Source: Bacillota bacterium | GTDB lineage: Bacteria > Bacillota > Clostridia > Lachnospirales > Lachnospiraceae | Direction of reading: 5' to 3' | Length of the DNA stretch: 19,539 nt | Assembly (NCBI GenBank): GCA_023421075.1 | Contig: JAEZUM010000077.1 | Location: forward strand, 1 to 19,539 | Shown here: positions 1-7,856 of the stretch, in pieces | Numbering within the stretch: position 1 is the stretch's first letter | How the letters are laid out: every line of letters begins with the position of its first letter | Position numbers and translations under genes: made by a program | Notes under the pieces: generated by a model | Databases searched by the model: none | Told to the model about the DNA's origin: nothing | Seen by the model: the letters and a program-made list of their open reading frames with translations, nothing else

Positions 1-208
1 ACGTCGCGGTTCCACCCTTGTTGGTGTATAGCACCCACTTCATTAGATGATAACGGAATCACCGGACCGGATTGGGGTCACTCGGAGTTGGTCTTCCCAT
101 GCTTCATAATAAGATAATCGCACCAAAACATATCCTTCGCTGGATTATTCCACATAGTACTCTTCTCGTCAACGTTTTATTAAAATATAATATGAAATAT
201 ATTAACTA
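1..208 (-). promoter_or_regulatory. T-box leader riboswitch (probably threonine-type), 3' part outside window
   Basis: The minus strand carries the T-box core AGGGTGGAACCGCG (plus positions 5-18), preceded by AACA and a GAAGTGGG segment as in antiterminator regions. Upstream lie Stem I-like elements: GACGAGAAGAGTA, an AGCGA bulge-like motif and GTTTTGGTG. T-box leaders sense uncharged tRNA and control aminoacyl-tRNA synthetase or amino-acid genes by transcription antitermination. In the segment GGGAAGACCAACTCC the best specifier candidate is ACC (plus 90-92, Thr), because a purine follows it. The T-box bulge UGGA would pair with a tRNA discriminator U, which fits Gram-positive tRNA-Thr and not tRNA-Asp (the alternative reading GAC). 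The regulated gene, possibly thrS, lies left of position 1. T-box identity is firm; specificity is inference. Confidence 0.88.
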
Positions 209-214
209 ACGTTA

Positions 215-242
215 ATTATATCATTCCTATTTCGAATGTCAA
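215..242 (-). promoter_or_regulatory. Sigma-A promoter of the T-box transcript
   Basis: On the minus strand a perfect TTGACA (plus 237-242) and a perfect TATAAT (plus 215-220) are separated by 16 nt. Transcription would start near position 208, just ahead of the T-box Stem I elements. Confidence 0.85.
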
Positions 243-290
243 GCCAATTTCACGTTATTCCTTATCAGAAAGGATGGTATTACTGGATAG

Positions 291-320
291 TTCATGAAAA
301 AGCTGTGGTAAAACTATACT
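291..320 (+). promoter_or_regulatory. Possible promoter of the epimerase-like gene
   Basis: TATACT at 315-320 is a good -10 element. The best -35 partner, TTCATG at 291-296 (18-nt spacing), is weak. The position, about 50 nt before the start codon and divergent from the T-box promoter, is suitable. Confidence 0.4.
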
Positions 321-371
321 TTCTATGTTAGAATGAGACCAAAAATCGAACCTTCTCAAGGAGGAAATACT

Positions 372-1265
372 ATGTCAGCTTATTCTTTACAAAACGATAC
401 ATTGACCATTCAGGTTGAGGAACACGGCGCTGAGCTCACCTCCATCTTTCGAACAGCTACGGGTACCGAATATCTTTGGAATGCAGATCCGGCTTATTGG
501 AAACGTCATGCTCCTATCCTATTCCCGGTAGTAGGTTCCTTAAAGAACAAATCCTATATGTATCAAGGACAGAGCTATTCCTTGCCACAGCATGGCTTTG
601 CAAGAGATATGAAATTCCGTTTATTAGAACAGACTGAAGCAGAGCTATGGTTCTCCCTAGAAGCCACTGAGGAAACGAAGAAGGTATATCCCTTTGAATT
701 CCGATTGGAATTAGGTTATCGTCTGGAGGGGAACCAGGTTCGTGCACTTTGGAGAGTAATGAATACCGGAACAGAAAAACTGTTCTTCTCCATCGGAGGC
801 CATCCTGCCTTCTTATGTCCTTTAAGTGACAACGAAAAGCAATCTGACTATTATCTCTTATTTGATTCGGATAAACCAATCCATTACCTACTGGTAGATG
901 AGAATGGACTGGCAGTGAAGCAACCCTATGCAGAGCAGCATATCCTGACCACAGAAGGTGGATACCTGCCGATTTATTCCCATCTCTTTGATCGTGATGC
1001 ATTAATTATCGAGGAAGACCAATTCCATCGCGTCTCTCTGGCAGACAGCAATAAAAAGCCATATCTTACGGTAGCATTTGATGCTCCACTCTTTGGCTTA
1101 TGGTCTCCTGCGAAGAAAAATGCTCCTTTCGTCTGCATCGAGCCCTGGTATGGTCGCTGTGACGCGGATGATTTTGATGGTAGCCTTGAGGAACGGGAAT
1201 ATGTCAACTGCTTGGACTCCGGTTCACATTTTGAGGCCTCCTATACAATAACGATACACGAATAA
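372..1265 (+). CDS. Aldose 1-epimerase family protein (LacX/GalM-like)
   Basis: A 297-residue cytoplasmic protein of the aldose-1-epimerase (galactose mutarotase) superfamily, whose members interconvert anomers of free or phosphorylated sugars. Visible family marks are LPQHGFARD (His74), GGHPAF (His144) and CIEPWYG with Glu257, the positions where the fold places its catalytic His/Glu set. The HGFAR and IEPW wording is that of the LacX-like subgroup rather than classical GalM, so the exact sugar is unknown. An upstream in-frame ATG exists at 333, but the start at 372 is chosen because a perfect AAGGAGG (358-364) lies 7 nt before it. The gene is the only plus-strand gene, stands alone, and has no sugar-pathway neighbours to narrow its substrate. 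It converges with the AIM24-family gene. Confidence 0.88.
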   Translation: MSAYSLQNDTLTIQVEEHGAELTSIFRTATGTEYLWNADPAYWKRHAPILFPVVGSLKNKSYMYQGQSYSLPQHGFARDMKFRLLEQTEAELWFSLEATEETKKVYPFEFRLELGYRLEGNQVRALWRVMNTGTEKLFFSIGGHPAFLCPLSDNEKQSDYYLLFDSDKPIHYLLVDENGLAVKQPYAEQHILTTEGGYLPIYSHLFDRDALIIEEDQFHRVSLADSNKKPYLTVAFDAPLFGLWSPAKKNAPFVCIEPWYGRCDADDFDGSLEEREYVNCLDSGSHFEASYTITIHE

Positions 1266-1336
1266 TCACAGGTCATATATGAATAATACCGCTATAATCA
1301 TACCTAATTCGTATGATGTTCTAATCAAGAATCATC

Positions 1337-1383
1337 CAGGGATATGGAATCAAACGCAGTTATAGCTTGATTTCATATCCCTG
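1337..1383. terminator. 17-bp hairpin between convergent genes
   Basis: The arms 1337-1353 and 1367-1383 pair over 17 bp with one G-U wobble and a 13-nt loop. The element lies between the convergent epimerase and AIM24-family genes, so it could end transcripts from both sides. Neither side has a clear U-tract, so intrinsic termination is uncertain; it may instead be an RNA 3'-end stabiliser. Confidence 0.5.
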
Positions 1384-1503
1384 ACTTACACTTCTCAGAT
1401 TATCTTCTTCTCATATTCCTTAAACTCTTGACCCTAGCTCACCGCGTTATCCTTGTCTTACAAGGACATCCCACCCAAGCAGCACTATTCTTATAATTAA
1501 AAC

Positions 1504-2187
1504 TTACTTATTCGAGGTAGGTAAATACGGGATTAAGGTATGCGCTACGCTGATTACCGGCATTGTCTGAAGAATGATCTTACCAGGACCGGTTACTACC
1601 GTATTGAAGATCCCTTCACCGCCAAAGAACATGTTCTTAAGACCCGGAATGGTCTGAATTTCCATACTGCAGCTCTCTGTCATTGCCGCAAGATATCCGG
1701 TGTCGATCACCATCTGTTGCCCCGGCTGTAAGGTATATTCAATCGCATAACCGTCAATTTCAATAAAGGCAATACCACGACCGGAAAGCTTCTGCATGAT
1801 AAAGCCTTCCCCACCGAAGAAGCCTGCTCCAAGCTTTTTCTGGAAATGCAGAGATAACTCTACACTTGCTTCGGAAGCCAGGAAGGAGGATTTCTGTACG
1901 ATCATATTGTTACCGGGACCGATTTCCAGGGCTCGTATCGATCCTGGAAAGCTGGAAGCAAAGGCAATCATACCTTCTCCACCCATCGCTGTATATCTGT
2001 TCTGGAACAGAGAATCACCGGAGAACATTCTTCCCAGTGCCTTGCCGATTCCACCGTTTGTCGTAGTCTCCATCTTCATATTGGGACTCATCCAACTCAT
2101 GGAGCCACGTTCTGTAATCAGAGTCTCACCCGCATTCACATGACAAGTAACGACGGGTAACGGCTCACCTATGATTTCATACCTCAT
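1504..2187 (-). CDS. AIM24 family protein (formerly DUF124/TIGR00266)
   Basis: A 227-residue protein of the AIM24/TIGR00266 family. It shows the recurring glycine-rich beta motifs GGEGMIAF, FFGGEGFIMQKLSGRG and FFGGEGIFNTVVTGPGKI, plus the phrase GETLITERGSMSWMSPNMKM typical of the N-terminus. The family folds as repeated beta-sandwich units. Its bacterial function is not established; the yeast namesake is a mitochondrial inner-membrane organisation factor, which says little about this protein. There is no signal peptide or membrane segment. An upstream in-frame ATG at 2223 exists, but the start at 2187 is preferred because GGGAGG lies 7 nt ahead of it. It follows the M16 peptidase gene by 36 nt and is probably cotranscribed with it. 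Confidence 0.85.
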   Translation of the reverse strand: MRYEIIGEPLPVVTCHVNAGETLITERGSMSWMSPNMKMETTTNGGIGKALGRMFSGDSLFQNRYTAMGGEGMIAFASSFPGSIRALEIGPGNNMIVQKSSFLASEASVELSLHFQKKLGAGFFGGEGFIMQKLSGRGIAFIEIDGYAIEYTLQPGQQMVIDTGYLAAMTESCSMEIQTIPGLKNMFFGGEGIFNTVVTGPGKIILQTMPVISVAHTLIPYLPTSNK

Positions 2188-2223
2188 TCCACTACCTCCC
2201 TTGATTTCATTTAATAAAAGCAC

Positions 2224-3477
2224 TTAATATTCCAATATTTTCATATCAACATCCTTCAGATTCCCAACCAATGATACCGATGCGGATGCCATATTAAAAT
2301 AACGGTTTGCAAAATCTATAATATTCGTAAGACTAACCTTATCAATTCCTTCGATCAATTCTTCCATTGGTAAGAGCCGACCTCGGTTAAGCAAAGCCTT
2401 CCCGTTGGAATTCATCCTGCTTTTCGCGCTTTCATTTCCGAGGATCAGCTCCGTCTTAATCTGCTCCTTTGTCATAGAAAGCTCCTCTAGCGTCACACCT
2501 TTTTTCTTGATATCTGCGATGATCTGATAGATCTTCTTGACCACAACAGGAGTCTGGGCCGGGTTCATCGCCGCATAGATATGGAACAAGCCTGTCTCCC
2601 GATAGGAGCTTCCATAAGAATATATAGAATAAGTCAGGCCACTGTTCTCTCTGATTTTCTGAAACAATCGTGAGTTAACACTTCCTCCGAGAATCGAGTT
2701 TAGAATCGATAATACATATCTCTCCTCAGACAAGTAGGAGATACAATCAAAAGCGATATTACAATGGATCTGTTCGATATCCTTGTGTCGTTTGCATTGA
2801 ACACGGTTATATTCCGGCTTCTTCTTAAGTATTTCCGATTTATGACCTGCCGCAATACCGCCGAACTTCTCCTCCAGAAGCTTCAATACTTCTGCTTCAT
2901 CAAAATGTCCGGCTACCGATATAATCATATTCTCACCGACATAATACGTATTCATAAAATCCAGGATCTGTTCTCTCGTTACCTTGCGAACAATTTTCTT
3001 GGTGCCGGAGATCATATATCCGAGCGGATGATCCTTCCATATTCTCTGTTGCAGCATCTCATGCACCAGATCCTCCGGCGAGTCATCATACATATCAATC
3101 TCTTCCAGAATAACGCCCTTTTCTTTCCTTAATGCCTTTTCGTCAATCAGCGAATTCGTTAGCATATCTGAGATGATATCAATCGCGATCGGAAGATGTT
3201 CACGGAGCGTTGTTGCATAATACGAGGTGCATTCCTTACTGGTAAATGCATTCATATTCCCGCCGATTTTTGCCATCTCATCAGCGATTTGCTTTGCACT
3301 GCGATTCTTGGTTCCCTTGAATAACATATGTTCTATAATATGAGCAATACCGTTGTTACTATCATCTTCATTCGATGAGCCTGCCTTAACCCAAATACCG
3401 AAGGATGCACTTTGTAAATATGGTAATACCTCTGTTACTACTGTAATCTTGTTGGATAACTGATTAATTTTCGTCAT
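2224..3477 (-). CDS. M16 family zinc metallopeptidase (processing-peptidase-like)
   Basis: A 417-residue member of peptidase family M16B, the single-module pitrilysin/mitochondrial-processing-peptidase relatives. The inverted zinc motif HIIEH is at residues 46-50: His46 and His50 bind zinc and Glu49 is the general base. The third ligand, Glu126, lies 76 residues beyond His50 in VILEEIDMYDDSP, the family spacing. The C-terminal half has the conserved NSRLFQKIRENSGLTYSIYS block, which contributes substrate-binding residues. There is no signal peptide, so a cytoplasmic peptidase acting as a homodimer is likely. The homologous gene lies just after pnp in Bacillus (mlpA/ymxG), so the position here is the conserved one, separated from pnp only by the TraB-like gene. 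AGGAAGG precedes the ATG. Confidence 0.93.
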   Translation of the reverse strand: MTKINQLSNKITVVTEVLPYLQSASFGIWVKAGSSNEDDSNNGIAHIIEHMLFKGTKNRSAKQIADEMAKIGGNMNAFTSKECTSYYATTLREHLPIAIDIISDMLTNSLIDEKALRKEKGVILEEIDMYDDSPEDLVHEMLQQRIWKDHPLGYMISGTKKIVRKVTREQILDFMNTYYVGENMIISVAGHFDEAEVLKLLEEKFGGIAAGHKSEILKKKPEYNRVQCKRHKDIEQIHCNIAFDCISYLSEERYVLSILNSILGGSVNSRLFQKIRENSGLTYSIYSYGSSYRETGLFHIYAAMNPAQTPVVVKKIYQIIADIKKKGVTLEELSMTKEQIKTELILGNESAKSRMNSNGKALLNRGRLLPMEELIEGIDKVSLTNIIDFANRYFNMASASVSLVGNLKDVDMKILEY

Positions 3478-3673
3478 ATAGGTCCCTTCCTATCCATAAA
3501 GTAATTTATCCATACAGCTAGCACCATATACAAACCTAATTCCTACTATTGTTAATCAGACTAACATATTTTGTATTAAGTTCTACAGTTTAACTCTTGT
3601 ACTTCAAAACCTAACATAGAAGGACACCGATCAATAAAAATGCTGATCATAAATGTCTCGTATCTATTTCTTG

Positions 3674-3702
3674 ATTCTACCATATTATTATGCTATTTAC
3701 AA
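3674..3702 (-). promoter_or_regulatory. Promoter of the M16 peptidase - AIM24 operon
   Basis: On the minus strand TTGTAA (plus 3697-3702) and TAGAAT (plus 3674-3679) have the ideal 17-nt spacing, and a TGG precedes the -10 (extended -10). The start near 3667 gives a leader of about 190 nt. Confidence 0.65.
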
Positions 3703-3722
3703 CAAGCCAAATAAACATGGAA

Positions 3723-3806
3723 AATGACTGCAATTAGGTGCTATAAACTGAAGTCATGAATTCTAATACCCAAAACCCCTGTAAAATATACCTTATCGCA
3801 GTCATT
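3723..3806 (-). terminator. Large inverted repeat after the TraB-like gene
   Basis: This lies in the 390-bp gap between the M16 and TraB-like genes, which otherwise holds the M16 promoter and leader. Arms 3723-3739 and 3790-3806 pair over 17 positions. In minus-strand RNA there is one G-U pair and one A-A mismatch; in plus-strand RNA the G-U becomes a C-A mismatch, so the structure suits the transcribed strand. The loop is 50 nt and a short U-rich tail (TTTTCC) follows. It probably ends or protects the TraB-like transcript. Confidence 0.5.
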
Positions 3807-3867
3807 ATAATAAATATTCCGAATTACTATATTTAGAAACAGTTGAATAAAATAATTATTCGATCAC

Positions 3868-5319
3868 CTATTTTATCTGATTAAGTTCATAACCCCTCTT
3901 GGTAAGAAGTTCGATGATATCCGAATCTCCAAGGTAATGTCCGCTTCCGACAATAACAAAATAAGTATGGCCACCCTCTGCCTTCAGGAGGTTCTCAATG
4001 TAGTCTGCCATTGTCTTATTTCTCTGAATGAATAACTTATCATAGAATTCTCTTAAGAGCTTCATCTCAGCCTCGGTCGTTCCATCTTCTATCATATCCT
4101 TATTCTGATATTCAAAGGAGTTATATTGATGGAAGTTTTCTGCATCACCGACACGCCATAAAGACAACATCTCATTCAAACCTTCCGGATTGGTATTATC
4201 CTTTCCTTCCAGAGAATCATTTACCGCATCAATGGTCTCATTCACAAGATATTCTGCCAGTTCCTTTGAGAAGCTTTCCAGCATCTTACCCTGAACAGCA
4301 TAACCCTCGACCTCAAGTATCTGTTTGCCGTTCAACATGGCATTGGTTAAGAAATTCATATCAATACCAAGATTTGCACTTGCTGCCGCTTCTTCTGCTG
4401 TACCGGATTCTGTCATTGAAATGGAGGTGAAGGAAATATAGATATACCAAGGCTTCATTAATGCAGCCTGTGCTTCCGGTACACCAAATTTCGCAGCTAA
4501 GGCAATCGCCTTGTCATAGGTTTCTTGGGATACATGATCCTTTAAGGTGGATCCGTCCGAATAGAACGCATTGTTCACCAGAGCCATAGCTCCCGCCTGA
4601 TCATACAGATTGACCTCCACAGCCAGTGCATCAGAGCTGTTATAAGCAGCTAAGATCTTATCACTCAAGGGATAGATATCTGTAGTAGCCATATGGATGG
4701 AGCCCAGCATATACACCGTATTACCGTTCGCTTTTGCTTCCCATAAAAAGCCTTTACTGGATGCATCCAACATATCCGAAACACAGGTGACCAGTCTGGT
4801 TGCAAGAACGCAAGCCTGTTCGATGGTACAGATATCCTTCAGTCCTAATTCACCGTTATTACCGGTGTAGATACCGTTCTCCTTCATAAAGGTAACAGCT
4901 TTCTTTGATTCAAGACCCAGATCCTTTGTAAAGGTGTAAGAAGTCACTCTGTTATATAAATACTTCATAACTTCTTCTACCGTAATTTTCTCGGAAAGCT
5001 TATAATTTACGGTACCTTCTGACTTAACGCAATTCGTATTTAACATCTTATATCTCAGACCGGAACCAAGTACAAAAAGCTTTGCTTTCGTGATAGGTAC
5101 TGTCATGTCCTTCTGGTACCAGCTCACCGGAATCAATCCATAGCTCTCAGCAACAACAAGATCGCTTAATGCCCAATTGCTGTAGGTCTGGCCGGTAGCC
5201 AGGCTTTGAATATCCTCATTATTTTGTGTCTTCGATTCTGCTGCAAATACCTGTGAATTCGGTATCATTGTGATAACCAGCATCAGAACCAGTAAAAGTG
5301 ATAATAATCTTTTTTTCAT
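3868..5319 (-). CDS. Secreted TraB/GumN-family protein with N-terminal SLH-like repeats
   Basis: A 483-residue exported protein. Residues 1-26 form a signal peptide (KKR, a leucine/valine core, then VFA before AES). Residues about 45-180 contain two degenerate S-layer-homology-like units, seen in NWALSDLVVAESYGLIP with a following ITKAKLFVL, and in AVTFMKENGIYTG with a following CTIEQACVLATRL. From about residue 190 the TraB/PrgY/GumN domain begins (FLWEAKANGNTVYMLGSIHMA); its two GxxH motifs are GSIH (206-209) and GSGH (458-461), the latter near the C-terminus as is usual. Related TIKI proteins are metal-dependent proteases, and PrgY limits peptide pheromone activity, so an extracellular peptidase is plausible but unproven. 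The gene has its own promoter and sits between pnp and the M16 peptidase. The start follows AAGGAAG. Confidence 0.85.
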   Translation of the reverse strand: MKKRLLSLLLVLMLVITMIPNSQVFAAESKTQNNEDIQSLATGQTYSNWALSDLVVAESYGLIPVSWYQKDMTVPITKAKLFVLGSGLRYKMLNTNCVKSEGTVNYKLSEKITVEEVMKYLYNRVTSYTFTKDLGLESKKAVTFMKENGIYTGNNGELGLKDICTIEQACVLATRLVTCVSDMLDASSKGFLWEAKANGNTVYMLGSIHMATTDIYPLSDKILAAYNSSDALAVEVNLYDQAGAMALVNNAFYSDGSTLKDHVSQETYDKAIALAAKFGVPEAQAALMKPWYIYISFTSISMTESGTAEEAAASANLGIDMNFLTNAMLNGKQILEVEGYAVQGKMLESFSKELAEYLVNETIDAVNDSLEGKDNTNPEGLNEMLSLWRVGDAENFHQYNSFEYQNKDMIEDGTTEAEMKLLREFYDKLFIQRNKTMADYIENLLKAEGGHTYFVIVGSGHYLGDSDIIELLTKRGYELNQIK

Positions 5320-5416
5320 AGTTTCTTCCTTCCCTTTCTACTTACTAGGTCTAATTATTATTTCGTTAGATAACTCTTCCTTAATTACCAACGATTGTAA
5401 TAATTTCACAATACTC

Positions 5417-5445
5417 ATGATAATATCACTCACTCGCAAAGTCAA
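5417..5445 (-). promoter_or_regulatory. Promoter of the TraB-like gene
   Basis: On the minus strand TTGACT (plus 5440-5445) is separated by 17 nt from TATCAT (plus 5417-5422). An overlapping TATTAT is too close to the -35 to be used. The leader is about 90 nt. Confidence 0.65.
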
Positions 5446-5459
5446 GTTAAGGATAGATT

Positions 5460-5481
5460 AAAAAAAGCTTAGTATCAGCTT
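5460..5481 (-). terminator. Weak second terminator after pnp
   Basis: In minus-strand RNA a 5-bp stem (AAGCT/AGCUU, loop GAUACUA) runs directly into a 7-base U-tract (plus 5460-5466). It lies downstream of the giant hairpin and just before the TraB-like promoter, so it may catch read-through from pnp. Confidence 0.35.
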
Positions 5482-5556
5482 CATTATCACATTGGGTAAT
5501 AAACCATCCCATTCTTAATGAATACCACTCATAAATTTGGATTCAGAATTTAATAT

Positions 5557-5742
5557 AAAAAGGCTGATGCGGGTAGATATAAGTACCCATACATGTATTT
5601 CGTCATGCAGAACAGCGAAGCTGGAAGGTCCGCAGGGGGACGACATGAATTCCTTCTCATGTTGTTCCACTGCGGACCTTCTATTTCGATGTACTGAATC
5701 CGAAATTACATATGGGTGCTTGTATCTACCTCGGCATCAGCC
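5557..5742 (-). terminator. pnp terminator formed by the base of the giant hairpin
   Basis: In the pnp transcript the outermost 9-bp helix (plus 5562-5570 with 5734-5742) is followed at once by five U (plus 5557-5561) and further U/A-rich sequence. This is the layout of an intrinsic terminator, with an unusually long structured loop. The plus-strand side has no U-tract. Confidence 0.55.
5562..5742. repeat. 181-bp imperfect palindrome (giant hairpin) 26 bp after pnp
   Basis: The two halves pair along nearly their whole length. Helices are 5562-5570/5734-5742, 5572-5579/5723-5730, 5581-5583/5719-5721, 5585-5591/5711-5717, 5594-5597/5707-5710, 5598-5602/5701-5705, a loose middle part, a perfect 12-bp GC-rich helix 5624-5635/5670-5681, and 5637-5648/5657-5668, closed by an 8-nt loop. 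Four transition differences between the arms (5580/5722, 5584/5718, 5639/5666, 5642/5663) are all G-U pairs in plus-strand RNA and A-C mismatches in minus-strand RNA. There is no coding capacity and no obvious target-site duplication. It could be a structured RNA, an RNase III substrate, or a decayed palindromic MITE. Confidence 0.85.
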
Positions 5743-5768
5743 AACAAAGTCTCGTATCTATTTAACTC

Positions 5769-7856
5769 TTACTCGGCATCCTTGATACTGAAGCTGATTC
5801 TTCCCATCTTATCCTGTCCAAGGCATACTACCTTAACAACATCACCTAAGGTGAGAACATCCTCAACATGCTCTACTCTGTGCTTTGCAATCTTGGAGAT
5901 GTGAACCATACCCTCTTTACCGGGAGCAAATTCGATGAAAGCACCGAAATCCTTAATGCTAACAACCTTACCGGTATAGTGCTGTCCTTCTTCAAACTCG
6001 GTTACGATCATCTTCACGATATCAACAGCCTTCTGGATGCTGTCCTTATCAACGCCACAAACAGATACAGCGCCGTCATCAGTGATATCAATCTTAACAC
6101 CGGTCTGCTCAATGATTGCATTGATAGTCTTACCTCTCTGACCAACAACCTCACCGATCTTAGAAGGATCGATCTTAATCTGAACAATCTTCGGTGAATA
6201 AGGACCAACCTCCGGTCTCGGTTCAGAAATAACAGGTGCCATAACATCATTTAAGATATAGGTTCTGGCTTCCTTCGTTCTATAGATCGCTTGCTCGATA
6301 ATCTCTCTGGTTAAGCCATGGATCTTAATATCCATCTGGATAGCAGTGATACCCTTGTGTGTACCTGCAACCTTGAAATCCATATCGCCGAAGAAATCTT
6401 CGAGACCCTGGATATCAGTTAAAAGAATATAATCATCATCTGTCTCTCCGGTTACCAAACCAACAGAGATACCAGCCACCATGCCTTTAATCGGAACGCC
6501 GGCTGCCATTAAAGACAGAGTGGAAGCACAAATACTTCCCTGAGAGGTAGAACCATTTGATTCAAGAACCTCAGATACGGTACGGATTGCATAAGGAAAT
6601 TCCTCTTCACTCGGAAGTACCGGAACCAATGCTCTCTCAGCCAATGCACCATGACCGATCTCACGTCTTCCGGGACCTCTGGAGGGCTTTGTCTCACCTA
6701 CAGAATAGGAAGGGAAATTATAATGATGCATATATCTCTTACCGGTCTCATTCTCATCGATACCATCTAATCTCTGGGTCTCTGCAAGAGCACCTAAGGT
6801 TGTGATGGTAAGAACCTGAGTCTGTCCACGGGTGAACATACCGGAACCATGTGTTCTGGGTAATACATCTACCTCAGCAGCAAGTCTTCTGATATCGGTA
6901 ACCTTTCTGCCGTCCGGACGCTTCTGATCCTTTAAGATCATCTTACGTACCGTCTTCTTCTCGAATTTATAGATAGCCTCACCGAGTAAAGGAAGCCATT
7001 CCGGATGAAGCTCTTCATAACGAGCGACCAAACGATCGGTGATCTCTCTGATGTTCGCCTCTCTAACCTGCTTCTCATCGGTAAATACGGCAACCTCCAT
7101 TGCTTCGGGAGTAATAAAGCTAACCATATCCTCGTATAAATCAGCAGGAGTATCGCATACGATGTAATCATGCTTCGGCTTACCAACCTCAGCAACGATT
7201 GTATCGATAAACTCAATAATCTTCTGATTCAGCGCATGTGCTGCAAAAATTGCTTCAATCATCTTATCCTCAGCAAGCTCATTTGCACCGGCTTCGATCA
7301 TAATAACCTTGTCCTTAGTGGAAGCAACGGTCAATGCTAAGGTTGACTTCTCTCTCTGAGCGGAAGTAGGGTTGAATACCAACTCACCATCTACCATACC
7401 AACCATTGTGGAAGCTGTCGGACCATCAAAAGGAATATCAGAGATACAGGTTGCAATTGCGGAACCTAACATCGCTGTAACCTCGGGAGAACAATCCTGA
7501 TCAACACAAAGTACTAAGTTGTTCAGGGTTACATCATTTCTGTAATCCTTCGGGAACAGAGGTCTCATCGGACGGTCAATAACACGAGAGGTAAGAACTG
7601 CATTCTCAGAAGCCTTGCCTTCTCTCTTAATAAATCCACCGGGAATCTTACCTACTGCATATAACTTCTCTTCATATTCAACACTTAAGGGAAAGAAATC
7701 AATTCCCTCTCTTGGTTTATTGGATGCTGTTGCAGTGGATAATACAACGGTATCACCGTAATGCATCAATGCAGCACCATTCGCCTGAGCAGCAACCCTA
7801 CCAACATCAACGGTAAGTGTTCTGCCAGCTAATTCCATAGAAAAACTTTTGGTCAT
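5769..7856 (-). CDS. pnp: Polynucleotide phosphorylase (PNPase)
   Basis: The 695-residue sequence is full length. PNPase is a trimeric 3'-5' exoribonuclease that uses phosphate to release nucleoside diphosphates and can also add tails; it acts in mRNA decay. Domains in order are RNase PH 1 (from residue ~10, with FIKREGKASENAVLTSRVIDRPMRPLFP), the helical linker domain, RNase PH 2 (RPDGRKVTDIRRL onward, with the NGSTSQGSICAST phosphate-binding region and the aspartates of LEDFFGDMDFKVAGT), a KH domain from about 557 (GQRG at 572-575) and an S1 domain at 624-695. The C-terminus ends directly after S1 without an acidic or basic tail. AAGGAG (plus 7865-7870) precedes the ATG. It has its own promoter and structured leader, and a giant hairpin follows it. 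Confidence 0.98.
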   Translation of the reverse strand: MTKSFSMELAGRTLTVDVGRVAAQANGAALMHYGDTVVLSTATASNKPREGIDFFPLSVEYEEKLYAVGKIPGGFIKREGKASENAVLTSRVIDRPMRPLFPKDYRNDVTLNNLVLCVDQDCSPEVTAMLGSAIATCISDIPFDGPTASTMVGMVDGELVFNPTSAQREKSTLALTVASTKDKVIMIEAGANELAEDKMIEAIFAAHALNQKIIEFIDTIVAEVGKPKHDYIVCDTPADLYEDMVSFITPEAMEVAVFTDEKQVREANIREITDRLVARYEELHPEWLPLLGEAIYKFEKKTVRKMILKDQKRPDGRKVTDIRRLAAEVDVLPRTHGSGMFTRGQTQVLTITTLGALAETQRLDGIDENETGKRYMHHYNFPSYSVGETKPSRGPGRREIGHGALAERALVPVLPSEEEFPYAIRTVSEVLESNGSTSQGSICASTLSLMAAGVPIKGMVAGISVGLVTGETDDDYILLTDIQGLEDFFGDMDFKVAGTHKGITAIQMDIKIHGLTREIIEQAIYRTKEARTYILNDVMAPVISEPRPEVGPYSPKIVQIKIDPSKIGEVVGQRGKTINAIIEQTGVKIDITDDGAVSVCGVDKDSIQKAVDIVKMIVTEFEEGQHYTGKVVSIKDFGAFIEFAPGKEGMVHISKIAKHRVEHVEDVLTLGDVVKVVCLGQDKMGRISFSIKDAE

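Noticed and set aside
2764..3132. Plus-strand frame of 122 codons within the M16 gene
   Set aside because: It lies wholly opposite a well-supported peptidase gene and shows no recognisable domain or RBS.
5537..5785. Small plus-strand frame inside the palindrome after pnp
   Set aside because: No RBS, and the frame is a by-product of the hairpin; the sequence is constrained by pairing, not by codons.
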